Positions 1 through 8,107 of a DNA stretch of 33,189 nt are shown here, piece by piece. The position numbers and the translations under genes were made by a program. The notes below the pieces were generated by a model. That model did no database searches and was not told the origin of the DNA. It saw nothing but the letters and a program-made list of their open reading frames with translations. The DNA lies in contig JAPLJP010000177.1 in assembly GCA_026388535.1 (NCBI GenBank), positions 1-33,189 of the forward strand. Direction: 5' to 3'. Positions within the stretch are counted from its first letter, which is position 1. Each line of letters begins with the position of its first letter. The stretch is from Deltaproteobacteria bacterium. GTDB lineage: Bacteria; Desulfobacterota; Syntrophia; Syntrophales; Smithellaceae.

Positions 1-571
1 TTTTTATGTCGTTGGGCATCGTAGCGGAAAAAAGCAATGTTTGACGCTGTACGGGAAGATGTTTCACTATTCTTCGGACATCCGGCAGAAAGCCCATATC
101 AAACATATGATCCGCTTCATCCAGTACCAGCACCTCTACATGAGACAAGTCAATGGTATTGCGTTCTATATGATCAAGCAGCCGGCCGGGACACGCTGAG
201 ACAATATCAACTTTATCACGGAGCTTTTTTATCTGGCCTTGAATGTTCACTCCGCCATAGATGGAGGCGCTGTGGATTTGCGCCCTGCGTCCCAATTGTC
301 CTATTGCTTTGTGGGTTTGTTCGCTCAACTCCCGCGTCGGCGCTATGATAAGGGCGCGGATGCGGCCGCGCGGCCCCTTCATAAGACGTTGTAAGATCGG
401 CAACACAAAAGCCGCTGTTTTCCCGGTTCCGGTTTGGGCAAGCCCCATAACATCGCGGCCTTCCATAATCGGCGGGATTGATTTTAATTGAATTGGTGTC
501 GGCACTGTGTAGCCAAGCGCTTGCACGCCGGCAAATATTTTCGCATGTAACTCAAACTTCTCAAAACTCAT
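1..571 (-). CDS. rhlE: DEAD-box ATP-dependent RNA helicase, RhlE-like (5' part only)
   Basis: The minus strand reads open from ATG at 571 to the window edge, giving about 190 N-terminal residues of RecA-like domain 1. In order I see the Q motif PTPIQ (24-28), motif I AQTGTGKT (45-52), motif Ia APTRELSEQ (78-86), the GG motif near 106, DEAD (151-154) and motif III SAT (182-184). The helicase uses ATP to unwind short RNA duplexes; RhlE relatives act in ribosome assembly and cold adaptation. An SD-like stretch (GAAGGAAAAAGAAG on the coding strand) lies directly before the start. Motif Ib reads ACPGRL where the family normally has TPGRL, so the conserved Thr is replaced by Cys127. Domain 2 and the C-terminal tail lie outside the window. 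The subfamily assignment rests on the N-terminus alone. Confidence 0.93.
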   Translation of the reverse strand, partial: MSFEKFELHAKIFAGVQALGYTVPTPIQLKSIPPIMEGRDVMGLAQTGTGKTAAFVLPILQRLMKGPRGRIRALIIAPTRELSEQTHKAIGQLGRRAQIHSASIYGGVNIQGQIKKLRDKVDIVSACPGRLLDHIERNTIDLSHVEVLVLDEADHMFDMGFLPDVRRIVKHLPVQRQTLLFSATMPNDIK

Positions 572-998
572 TTCTTCTTTTTCCTTCTTTTTCAGTATTA
601 GTGACACTTGAACCCATTTCTAATCGTTGCGGCTTTTCAATATACGCCGCTTTACCGTGCAGGGCAGCATCCCCAAAGAACGCATACACTCATAGTATTA
701 TAGCTGGATTCTATTACGATTAGCTGGATTTTCCTGCCGAAGTTTCCAAGAGAAAAAAGTTGGGAAGGTAAATAACTATCGCTATCACTGGGCAGTCTTT
801 ACAGGCATAACTAATAAATAGCAAGAAATATCTTTATACCAACTAAATTTCTTTTATTCCTACTGGTTGACGAATTCAAAAAAATATGAAATATTGCAGT
901 CCTTGGAATATTACAAATATTAATAATTAAAATATAGCACCGTTGTAAAAAACTCGTCTCAAGTAAAAAACAAGTAAAAGAGGAGGAGTTAATAGCTA
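572..998. other. intergenic region between divergent genes
   Basis: This A+T-rich stretch separates the divergent helicase and OmpA-type genes and should carry both promoters. I could not identify a convincing -35/-10 pair for either. A 10-bp direct repeat, TAGCTGGATT, occurs at 701-710 and 721-730. The short open frames here lack coding character. The only firm signal is the AGGAGGAG ribosome binding site at 981-988. Confidence 0.5.
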
Positions 999-1982
999 AT
1001 GAAAAAGACATTAGGAATGATGATAGCGGTAATTGTGTTGGTCGTTTTAACCGGGGCTTTTATTACGCCTAAGCCTTCCATCGCAGAGGGAATTGCCAAT
1101 GACGGACGTTTCGTTATCATGGACGACGGGACAATATTGGATACGAAGATGGATCTGATTTGGGCGGCCAGGGACAATGGGAGTAATATAAACTGGTCAG
1201 ATGCCAAATCCTATTGTGAGAATTATCGCGAAGGCGATTACAATGACTGGCGGTTGCCGACATTAGATGAGTTGAAGGGTTTATATGACAGGTCAATCGC
1301 TGGAAACAACGACTTTCATGTAACAAGACTGATAACCCTGACTGGATCTTTTCCGTGGTCATCTGAAACAAGAGGTTCCGAAGCCGCTGTCTACGGATTT
1401 GGTTATGACCGTGGCGTATGGTACTGGGATTCCTTATCACACAAAAGCAGAAATCGGGCGCTTCCAGTGCGGCCTGCTATATTGAAGAAGGTTGCTGTTG
1501 TCGAACCACCTCCACCTCCACCTCCACCTCCACCTCCACCTCCACCTCCGCCTCCACCACCACCTCCACCTCCGCCTCCACCACCGCCACCGCCTCCGCC
1601 ACCTCCGATAGTAATGGAGAAGGTTTCCATCGCGCTTAATATTGAGTTCGATTTCAAAAAATCCGTAATCAGGAAGAAATATCATAACAACATCAAGAAA
1701 GTAGCGGATTTCATGAAGGATTATCCTGAAACTAATGCTATTATAGAAGGTCATACTGATAACGTTGACGTCTTCCACGATCCAAACAACAATATTAAAC
1801 TGTCTCAGGCGCGCGCCGATAGTGTCCGGCAATACCTGATAGACAACTTCGGAATAGATGCGTCCCGTATCATCGCTGTCGGTTATGGACCGACCAGACC
1901 AATTGCCAGCAATGACACCGAAAAAGGGCGGCAGATGAATCGCCGAGTTGAGGCTGTCCTTGAAACAATGAGGGCAAAATAA
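999..1982 (+). CDS. DUF1566 (Lcl)/OmpA-family protein with 34-residue polyproline linker
   Basis: This is an exported 327-residue protein. It has a signal peptide (1 to about 29, cleavage probably after SIA) and a DUF1566/Lcl-type domain (about 35-162) with the typical DWRLPTLDEL motif and a closing RALPVRP. A run of 34 prolines (170-203) follows, then an OmpA C-terminal peptidoglycan-binding domain (about 210-324) with EGHTDN, SQARADSV and NRRVE motifs. OmpA domains of this type bind diaminopimelate in peptidoglycan, so the protein probably anchors to the wall while the Lcl domain projects from a stiff polyproline rod. The ATG at 999 follows AGGAGGAG by 10 bases. The gene stands alone and ends at a strong terminator. 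The polyproline run should make translation depend heavily on elongation factor P. The ligand of the N-terminal domain is unknown. Confidence 0.9.
   Translation: MKKTLGMMIAVIVLVVLTGAFITPKPSIAEGIANDGRFVIMDDGTILDTKMDLIWAARDNGSNINWSDAKSYCENYREGDYNDWRLPTLDELKGLYDRSIAGNNDFHVTRLITLTGSFPWSSETRGSEAAVYGFGYDRGVWYWDSLSHKSRNRALPVRPAILKKVAVVEPPPPPPPPPPPPPPPPPPPPPPPPPPPPPPPPPPIVMEKVSIALNIEFDFKKSVIRKKYHNNIKKVADFMKDYPETNAIIEGHTDNVDVFHDPNNNIKLSQARADSVRQYLIDNFGIDASRIIAVGYGPTRPIASNDTEKGRQMNRRVEAVLETMRAK
1506..1607 (+). repeat. CCN microsatellite encoding 34 prolines
   Basis: The tract is 102 bases of proline codons, mainly alternating CCA CCT units with CCG and CCA variants towards the 3' end. Because the main unit is six bases long, slippage would lengthen or shorten the linker without breaking the frame. 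It is a likely site of length polymorphism and of assembly error. Confidence 0.9.
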
Positions 1983-2012
1983 TTCTATAACAGTTAAATA
2001 ATTCTAAAAACG

Positions 2013-2053
2013 AGGGCCCCATGACCGATATAAGGTTATGGGGCCCTTTTCTT
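2013..2053 (+). terminator. intrinsic terminator after the OmpA-family gene
   Basis: A perfect 9-bp stem is formed by GGGCCCCAT (2014-2022) and ATGGGGCCC (2038-2046), and TTTTCTT follows. It starts about 30 bases after the stop codon, as expected for Rho-independent termination of the monocistronic OmpA-family message. Confidence 0.9.
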
Positions 2054-2242
2054 AGAATGCCCTTATGGTGAAAAAAACAGCAGCACCATCTTACAAATTC
2101 AGTGACAATTATGTAATTGATGTACAAGACTTGCATCCTTATCTGGCAACGGTCTTCTCGGAACAGTAGAGATAAGGAAGATTGTTTGTTAACATGCTTT
2201 TTTCATTCGTTTTCATGAAAGCAAAGTGGCACAAAAAATATC

Positions 2243-2300
2243 TTGACAGATTCCCGCGTATTAATTTAACCTTTTAGTTAAAATAACCGTTTAGTTAAAT
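2243..2300 (+). promoter_or_regulatory. promoter with tandem palindromic operator for the TetR-type regulator
   Basis: A consensus -35 hexamer TTGACA lies at 2243-2248. Downstream are two copies of a dyad with arms AAC and GTT: TTTAAC-CTTTTA-GTTAAA (2265-2282) and TAAC-CGTTTA-GTTA (2284-2297). The dyad centres are 17 bp apart, so both face roughly similar sides of the helix and cover the -10 and start region. The adjacent gene encodes a TetR-family repressor, so autoregulation of the whole efflux operon through these sites is the natural inference. The -10 element itself is not clear. Confidence 0.65.
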
Positions 2301-2353
2301 AAGTGGTCTGGAAAGAAAATGCTAAGAATTAGTCCTTGTCTAAGCAGTGACAT

Positions 2354-2983
2354 ATGAAGAATATCCGTAAAGAAAAATCATATAAAACCGCTGAACGTAT
2401 TTTAGTTGCGGCGCGGATGGTTTTTGCCGAGAAGGGTTACAGCGGGGCGCATGTTGATGAAATCGCCGAACGCGCCGGTGTGAATAAAGCCACCATCTAT
2501 TATCAAATCGGTGATAAAGACACCCTCTACGCCAGCATAATCCATCAGGTTATTGGTAATGTGGCTCAAGGCATTGCCCAGTCTGTTGCCACCGTGAATC
2601 ACCCGGAAGAAAAGATCAATGCCTATATAAATTATATAGCTGATGCCGTGGATAAAAATCCGGATTTGCCGCCGATTATGATGCGGGAAATTGCTTCCGG
2701 CGGTGCAAACCTGCCGAGAGTTGTTGTCGAAGATATAGCTTCTGTGCTGACAATTCTAGTTGGCATTCTCGACGAAGGAAGAAAAAAAGGAATATTTATT
2801 GAAACCGTACCATTCCTTATTCACATGATGATTATGGGAACAATTCTCTTTTATAAAAAAAGCTCGCCAATTAAGGATAAGCAGTTATGGATGCCGGCTG
2901 AACTTAAAGCCCATGATAAAAAATTAAAGGCGAGTCTGGGAGAGGAAGTTGCGAAACTGGTACTAAAGGCGATAAAGCTATAA
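2354..2983 (+). CDS. TetR/AcrR-family transcriptional regulator (CecR-like)
   Basis: This 209-residue protein has an N-terminal TetR helix-turn-helix (about 13-58: AERILVAARMVFAEKGYSG, then HVDEIAERAGVNKATIYYQI) and a helical ligand-binding C-terminal domain. TetR regulators normally repress nearby transport genes and release DNA when a toxic ligand binds. It is the first gene of a run of six same-strand genes encoding a YbhGFSR-type ABC exporter. E. coli has the same arrangement, with CecR (YbiH) before ybhGFSR. Two tandem dyads just upstream are the probable operator. The start at 2354 has no obvious SD sequence, so translation may begin from a weak site. The 70-base gap to the next gene suggests co-transcription. 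The ligand cannot be told from sequence. Confidence 0.9.
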   Translation: MKNIRKEKSYKTAERILVAARMVFAEKGYSGAHVDEIAERAGVNKATIYYQIGDKDTLYASIIHQVIGNVAQGIAQSVATVNHPEEKINAYINYIADAVDKNPDLPPIMMREIASGGANLPRVVVEDIASVLTILVGILDEGRKKGIFIETVPFLIHMMIMGTILFYKKSSPIKDKQLWMPAELKAHDKKLKASLGEEVAKLVLKAIKL

Positions 2984-3053
2984 CCAAACAAGGCGGTACA
3001 ATCCCAATAGTTGGTAGAAAAAATACTGCGGACTAAAAAATGGAGGTTAAGCG

Positions 3054-4064
3054 TTGAAAAAAAGAATAATTATTATTGTTTTTATAATTCTTTTTGTAAC
3101 TGTCGGACTGCTTGTTTATATCGGCCAGAAAAATAATCGCGAAAAAGGACTTTTTTATTCCGGAACAATAGAAACGACGCAGGCGAATTTATCTTTTCAG
3201 GTTCCCGGTCGCGTTGATAAAGTCAATGTTCAGGAAGGGCAGGCTGTTACAAAGGATCAAATAATCGCAGAGCTCGACCGAGTGGAATTTGAATCCCGTC
3301 TAACGCAGGCTAAAGCTAACCTGGACCGGGCGCAAAAAACAAAACAGCAACTGGAAACAGTGCTGGATATCAACAGGAAAACGCTTCCTTCGGAAGTGAC
3401 CAGAGCGCGGGCCAATGTAAAAAGTGCTCAAGACACATTAAAGGATGCTGAAAAGAACTATCAGCGCTTCGAAGATTTGTTCAATAAGGGTGTGATTACG
3501 GAAAAAGAACGCGACACCATGAAACTAACTTATGATGTGGCCAAATCTAGGCTTGCCGAAAGCGAATCCGTTTTGAAACAGGCCGAGGGTAATTTAACCA
3601 AAATAGACGCCGTCAAACAGGATATCGAAGTTGCCGCCGCGCAGATTAATTCGGTGAACGCTTTACTGAATCAGGCTTCCATCCAATTGGATTACACGCA
3701 ATTAAAATCGCCCATGAACGGCGTGGTAACCAGCCGCAATATTGAACCGGGCGAGTCCGTGAATCCGGGCAGAGAAGTCATTACGGTTTCCGATCTTGCC
3801 CGCGTTGATTTGAAAATATTTGTGGATGAAACGGAGATCGGCAAAGTCAGGCCGGGACAAAAAGTGGATGTAAAGGTGGACACCTTCCCCGGGAAAACTT
3901 ACACGGGAACAGTTTCCTTCATCTCTCCTGAAGGAGAATTTACTCCGAAAATCATTCAGACAAAAAAGGAAAGGGTGAAATTGGTATACTTGGTCAAAGT
4001 ATCCATCATTAATCCCAACTTTGAACTCAAAGCGGGAATGCCGGCTGACGCCTGGCTGCGTTAA
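3054..4064 (+). CDS. HlyD-family membrane fusion protein (YbhG-like efflux adaptor)
   Basis: This 336-residue periplasmic adaptor has one N-terminal membrane anchor (about 4-24). A biotinyl-lipoyl-like half motif follows (about 38-75, with SFQVPGRVDKVNVQEGQAV), then a long alpha-helical hairpin rich in Ala, Lys, Glu and Gln (about 78-200). The second lipoyl half and beta-barrel come last (LKSPMNGVVTSRNIEPGE and after). Such proteins bridge an inner-membrane transporter to an outer-membrane channel; no TolC-like gene is present here, so the channel must be encoded elsewhere. The start is TTG, supported by GGAGG at 3042-3046, seven bases upstream. The ABC genes begin 14 bases after its stop. 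Confidence 0.93.
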   Translation: MKKRIIIIVFIILFVTVGLLVYIGQKNNREKGLFYSGTIETTQANLSFQVPGRVDKVNVQEGQAVTKDQIIAELDRVEFESRLTQAKANLDRAQKTKQQLETVLDINRKTLPSEVTRARANVKSAQDTLKDAEKNYQRFEDLFNKGVITEKERDTMKLTYDVAKSRLAESESVLKQAEGNLTKIDAVKQDIEVAAAQINSVNALLNQASIQLDYTQLKSPMNGVVTSRNIEPGESVNPGREVITVSDLARVDLKIFVDETEIGKVRPGQKVDVKVDTFPGKTYTGTVSFISPEGEFTPKIIQTKKERVKLVYLVKVSIINPNFELKAGMPADAWLR

Positions 4065-4078
4065 GGGTAAGGTTCCGG

Positions 4079-4852
4079 ATGGCAGAGTCCCCTGAAAATT
4101 ATCCACCCATGGTGGAAGTCAAAAATGTTACTTTCCGCTTTGATCTTGCTGAGGCGGTCAAAGACGTTTCCTTCCATGTCGACAAGGGCAATATTTTCGG
4201 CCTCGTCGGTTCGGACGGCGCGGGAAAATCAACGCTCTTAAGACTGATTGCCACCATGATCAGACCAATGCGGGGCGAAATTTTCGTGGGCGGCCTCAAT
4301 GTTGTTACCCAGCGGCAAAAAATCAAAAACATTATCGGTTATATGCCTCAGCGGTTCGGTCTGTATCAGGATCTGACGATCGAAGAGAACATGCAGTTTT
4401 TCATGGATGTTTTTAATATACCGCGCAAGGAAAGAAAAATGCGCAAAGAGAAATATCTGGGATTTTCCAATCTTCTGCCCTTTACCGACCGGCTGGCCGG
4501 TAATCTTTCCGGAGGCATGAAGCAAAAACTGGGGCTGGCCTGCGTGCTGGTGCATGAACCGCAATTGCTGATTCTGGACGAACCGACCAACGGCGTTGAC
4601 CCTGTATCCCGGCATGAATTCTGGGAAATACTGGGCAGCATGAAAAAAGAAGGGATGACGATTATCGTTTCCACAGCCTATCTTGATGAAGGTGAACGCT
4701 GCGACAGTTTGGGCTTAATGCATAGCTCTGTTCTGATGGATACGGCAACTCCCGCCAGTATTCGCGGCAGTTTTCAGACGCTGGAAGAAGCAATTATCGA
4801 ACGTATTAAAGAAGTGGATGGAGATCTGGCACATGACACTTTTCAACTCTGA
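4079..4852 (+). CDS. ABC transporter ATPase, first half of a split YbhF (degenerate switch His)
   Basis: This 257-residue nucleotide-binding protein has Walker A GSDGAGKST (44-52), Q-loop Gln91 in YMPQRFGLY, signature LSGGMKQ (143-149) and Walker B LLILDEP (163-169). The switch position, normally His in the VTTHYMDE context, reads VSTAYLDE with Ala at 200, so this subunit keeps a good signature but lacks the catalytic His. The next gene shows the reverse pattern. In E. coli YbhF the two halves are one chain; here they are two overlapping genes. The protein should energise export by the two ABC-2 permeases downstream. An AAGGGTAAGG stretch before ATG 4079 serves as the ribosome site. Confidence 0.92.
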   Translation: MAESPENYPPMVEVKNVTFRFDLAEAVKDVSFHVDKGNIFGLVGSDGAGKSTLLRLIATMIRPMRGEIFVGGLNVVTQRQKIKNIIGYMPQRFGLYQDLTIEENMQFFMDVFNIPRKERKMRKEKYLGFSNLLPFTDRLAGNLSGGMKQKLGLACVLVHEPQLLILDEPTNGVDPVSRHEFWEILGSMKKEGMTIIVSTAYLDEGERCDSLGLMHSSVLMDTATPASIRGSFQTLEEAIIERIKEVDGDLAHDTFQL

Positions 4853-5588
4853 TTCCATCTCCGTGACGAATCTGGAAAAAAAATTCGGCGCATTTGTCGC
4901 GGTCAACAAAATCACCTTCTCGGTAAAGAAGGGCGAGATATTCGGATTCCTCGGCGCCAACGGCTCCGGCAAGTCCACCACAATTCGCATGCTTTGCGGC
5001 ATCATTACCCCGACATCAGGCGGGGGATTTGTTGCCGGGCACGACATCATGACGGATGCAGAGGAAATCAAGCATTCCATCGGCTATATGTCTCAGAAAT
5101 TTTCTCTCTACGAAGATTTAACGCCCTTCGAAAATTTGCGCTTCTATCTGGGAGTCTATAATGTGCCGGAAGCACAATGGCCCCAGCGCATTGATTGGGT
5201 TTTGGATATGACGCGTCTGCAGAAGGTACGTGACCGTAAAACGAGAGAGTTGCCGTCGGGATGGCGCCAGAGACTCGCGCTGGGCTGTTCGCTTTTACAT
5301 AAACCGGAGATTCTCTTTCTCGATGAACCTACTTCGGGGGTTGATCCCGTCACCAGAAACCATTTTTGGAAATTCATCAAACAACTGGCCCAGGGCGGGA
5401 TGACTATATTTGTCACCACCCATTATATGGATGAAGCGCGTTTTTGCGAAAGGATCGTTATGATCAATGAAGGTAATATCGTTGCCTCGGGCAGTCCCGC
5501 GGAAATTATCGCCGGTGCCTGCCCGGGCAATCCGGACGCCGACTTGAATGATGCTTTCATAACTTTAATGAAGAGGGATACGACTTGA
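4833..5588 (+). CDS. ABC transporter ATPase, second half of a split YbhF (degenerate signature)
   Basis: This nucleotide-binding subunit has 251 residues from ATG 4833. I prefer this start to the in-frame ATG at 4818 because GGAG (4820-4823) sits nine bases before it. Motifs are Walker A GANGSGKST (41-49), Q-loop YMSQKFSLY, Walker B ILFLDEP (160-166) and switch His197 in VTTHYMDE. The signature is altered to PSGWRQ instead of LSGGQ. Paired with the preceding subunit, one composite ATP site would combine this subunit's intact Walker and His motifs with LSGGM, while the other would have both defects. That is the layout of an asymmetric ABC exporter. The gene overlaps the previous one by 20 bases and the next by four, which indicates translational coupling. 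Confidence 0.92.
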   Translation: MTLFNSDSISVTNLEKKFGAFVAVNKITFSVKKGEIFGFLGANGSGKSTTIRMLCGIITPTSGGGFVAGHDIMTDAEEIKHSIGYMSQKFSLYEDLTPFENLRFYLGVYNVPEAQWPQRIDWVLDMTRLQKVRDRKTRELPSGWRQRLALGCSLLHKPEILFLDEPTSGVDPVTRNHFWKFIKQLAQGGMTIFVTTHYMDEARFCERIVMINEGNIVASGSPAEIIAGACPGNPDADLNDAFITLMKRDTT

Positions 5589-6718
5589 AATTCATCAGAC
5601 TCAAAGCCATTGTCCGCAAAGAATTTTATCATTTGATCCGGGATTACCGCAGTCTTTATCTGGCTTTCGCGATTCCGCTGATCCTGATTATTCTTTTCGG
5701 TTACGCGCTGAGCCTTGATGTGGATAACGTGGAAACGGTATTTGTTGATTACGATAGATCAGAACTCAGCCGTGATTTTATCCGCAAGCTGGATGCTTCT
5801 TCTTATTTCCATGTTTCACAGCGTCTGCCGCAGACAAAAGACGCCATTGATTATCTTGATCATGACCGTGCCAAAGTAATAATTGTCATCCCGCCAGATT
5901 TCATGAAAAGCATACGGGCCGATAGAGCAACTCCACTGCAGATTATTATTGACGGCAGCGACCCGACTTTCGGAAACATTATCCGCGGCTACATGACTTC
6001 CTTTACAGAACAATACAATCAAAAGCTGTTGCTTAGTTTCTTGAACAGGCAGGGACAGGAACAAATTAAACCTCCGGTGGACGGACGCGTTCGTATCTGG
6101 TTCAATGAAGATCTGGAAAGCCGTAATTTTATTATTCCGGGGATCATCGCTGTCATCATTATGATTGTCGGCGCGCTTCTGACCTCGCTCATCATCGCCC
6201 GGGAATATGAAAACGGCACAATGGAAACCATCAAATCCATGCCGGTTAAAGCGGGGGAATTACTGCTGGGCAAAGCTATTCCCTATTTTTTCATCGGACT
6301 GACCAATGTGTTGATAGCAATCCTCATGGGACAATTGCTGTTCGGCATAGTTATGAAAGGGAATTTCTGGTTGCTGATGGCATCCGCCTCCCTTTATTTA
6401 TGCGTTGCGTTATCTTTGGGACTTTGGATTTCCAATGTGACAAAATCACAATTAATGGCCAACCAGATAGCCATCTTAACAACTTACCTGCCGTCGCTTC
6501 TTCTTTCCAACTTTGTTTTTCCGGTAATCAATATGCCGAAGTTTTTGCAATTGCTGACCCTGGCGGTTCCGGCGAGATATTTTATTGATATTTTATCAGG
6601 GATTTATCTGCGTAATCTGGGTTTTACCTATTTATGGCCGAGCATGCTGGTTCTGGCTTTGATGTTTACGATATTGACGTTTCTTAACTTCAGATTATTA
6701 AAGAAGGAAGGTCTATGA
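5585..6718 (+). CDS. ABC-2 type permease (YbhS-like)
   Basis: This 377-residue inner-membrane protein has the ABC-2 exporter plan. One N-terminal membrane helix (about 22-42) is followed by a periplasmic domain of about 130 residues, then five helices from about residue 178. The cytoplasmic motif REYENGTMETIKSMPVK between helices is typical of the family and probably contacts the ATPase. It starts with TTG at 5585, whose TTGA overlaps the stop of the ATPase gene; a GAGGG stretch lies a few bases upstream. It forms a heteromeric permease with the next gene. The exported substrate is unknown; E. coli YbhGFSR has been linked to antibiotic and cation export, which I recall and cannot test here. 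Confidence 0.92.
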   Translation: MKFIRLKAIVRKEFYHLIRDYRSLYLAFAIPLILIILFGYALSLDVDNVETVFVDYDRSELSRDFIRKLDASSYFHVSQRLPQTKDAIDYLDHDRAKVIIVIPPDFMKSIRADRATPLQIIIDGSDPTFGNIIRGYMTSFTEQYNQKLLLSFLNRQGQEQIKPPVDGRVRIWFNEDLESRNFIIPGIIAVIIMIVGALLTSLIIAREYENGTMETIKSMPVKAGELLLGKAIPYFFIGLTNVLIAILMGQLLFGIVMKGNFWLLMASASLYLCVALSLGLWISNVTKSQLMANQIAILTTYLPSLLLSNFVFPVINMPKFLQLLTLAVPARYFIDILSGIYLRNLGFTYLWPSMLVLALMFTILTFLNFRLLKKEGL

Positions 6719-7836
6719 GCTGGCTTAGAATCAGAGAACTGGTGCGCAAGGAATTCATTCAGCTTTTCAGCGACAGGCGAAATCGCGCGATGATGCTGGT
6801 TTTTCCATTTATTCAAATGTTCATTTTCGGCTATGTCGTCAATTACGATATTACCAATATTCGCGTTGCTATTCTGGACCAATCCAAAACCTTCGAGAGC
6901 CGCAAACTTGCCGACAGCTTTACCGGAAGCAACATCTTTCATATTACAAATAACGTGGCCGACGAAAATCAGATGACCGAGCTGCTGCTGCGGCAAAAAG
7001 TTGATATGGGCATTAAGATTGACCATGATTTCGCGTCCATTATCAGGAAAGGGCAAACAGCGCCCATTCAGATTCTCGTTGACGGCTCCATGAGCAACAT
7101 GGCTTCTGTGAGGGTGGCATATACTGCATCGGTTTTGGATAAGTTCAACCGCGAAACACTGCGCGAACTTTATCCTATGAATATGAGCTATGGTAAAGTA
7201 GATGCGCGCATCAGAACCTGGTACAACCCGAATCTCAATAGCCAATACTTTTTTGTCCCCGGAATTGTCGCCGTATTAATAATGGTTACTGCTTTTATTC
7301 TGACCTCTATCGCCATCATCAGGGAAAAAGAAGACGGCACAATGGAACAATTAATTGTTACTCCATTAAAATCATATGAGTTCATCATCGGCAAAACTAT
7401 TCCCTATATTATTCTTTCTCTGGGCCAGATGGGTGCGGTCATTCTTCTGGCTATTTACTGGTTTGAGATACCTTTAGCGGGAAGTATTCCACTGCTGTTT
7501 TTTGCCACCTGCTTATTTTTACTGAGCACGCTGGGCATCGGGCTGTTTATCTCGACCATTTCCGCGACCAAACAGCAGGCTATGATGACTTCCTTCTTTT
7601 TCATTTTACCGTTTTTTATGCTCAGCGGTTTTGTTTTCCCTATTGCCAATATGCCCGAGGTTGTGCAATGGCTTACCTATCTTAATCCATTGAGATTTTT
7701 CCTGGTCATTCTCCGGAATATTTTTCTTAAAGGCGTTGGATTTGACGTGCTCTGGCCTCAGTATCTGGCCCTGACTATTTTAGGAACAGTCGTCTTTTCC
7801 GGTGCGATTAGCCGCTTTAAAAAACGGCTGGATTAG
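6715..7836 (+). CDS. ABC-2 type permease (YbhR-like)
   Basis: This 373-residue second permease has the same topology as the gene before it: an N-terminal helix (about 24-44), a soluble periplasmic domain, then five C-terminal helices. The coupling motif is REKEDGTMEQLIVTPLK. The pair probably arose by duplication, since YNPNLNSQYFFVPGIVAV here matches FNEDLESRNFIIPGIIAV in its partner. ATG 6715 overlaps the preceding stop as ATGA, and AAGAAGGAAGG directly upstream is a good SD. It is the last gene of the TetR-regulated efflux operon. No clear T-rich terminator follows, but a field of hairpins starts about 80 bases downstream. Confidence 0.92.
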   Translation: MSWLRIRELVRKEFIQLFSDRRNRAMMLVFPFIQMFIFGYVVNYDITNIRVAILDQSKTFESRKLADSFTGSNIFHITNNVADENQMTELLLRQKVDMGIKIDHDFASIIRKGQTAPIQILVDGSMSNMASVRVAYTASVLDKFNRETLRELYPMNMSYGKVDARIRTWYNPNLNSQYFFVPGIVAVLIMVTAFILTSIAIIREKEDGTMEQLIVTPLKSYEFIIGKTIPYIILSLGQMGAVILLAIYWFEIPLAGSIPLLFFATCLFLLSTLGIGLFISTISATKQQAMMTSFFFILPFFMLSGFVFPIANMPEVVQWLTYLNPLRFFLVILRNIFLKGVGFDVLWPQYLALTILGTVVFSGAISRFKKRLD

Positions 7837-7914
7837 TGACATTTTTTCATATAATATTACTCCGGCGCGTGAGAATGTGTTGTAATTAACGTTCTCGTCG
7901 TTGCTTTTGCGTGT

Positions 7915-8075
7915 CCCCCGCTGGCGGGGGATTAAGGGGGTGGATGTATTTAGCCGTAATGCTCATACAAGTTCATCGTAGGGCGCGTTTCCCAAACGCG
8001 CCGTTTCGGACTGCTCGGGGAGCAGTCTCTACAATATCCACCTCCGTCACTGCGTGACACCTCCGCCAGCGGAGG
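7915..8075. repeat. cluster of five intergenic palindromes
   Basis: Within 160 bases there are five near-perfect hairpins. They are CCCCCGC/GCGGGGG (7915-7930), GGCGCGTTT/AAACGCGCC (7982-8002), GACTGCTC/GAGCAGTC (8009-8027), GTCAC/GTGAC (8046-8058) and CCTCCGC/GCGGAGG (8060-8075). GGTGGAT (7939-7945) and ATCCACC (8036-8042) also pair over distance and enclose the central two. It lies between the efflux operon and the gene at 8108. The T-runs expected of a terminator are absent, so it looks like a dispersed palindromic repeat element, though it may also stabilise the upstream mRNA 3' end. Confidence 0.7.
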
Positions 8076-8107
8076 ACAGGAATAACATTTCAGGAAGTTA
8101 ATAATTT

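Noticed and set aside
478-723. Small plus-strand ORF beside the helicase start
   Set aside because: It overlaps the helicase 5' end antisense, lacks a ribosome site and has random composition.
1403-1832. Antisense polyglycine and Arg/Trp-rich open frames opposite the OmpA-family gene
   Set aside because: They are shadows of the CCN proline tract, with no ribosome site and no domain signal.
4818-4852. Frameshift between two halves of one ATPase gene
   Set aside because: The second gene has its own SD and start, the first ends cleanly, and the overlap is typical of coupled genes.
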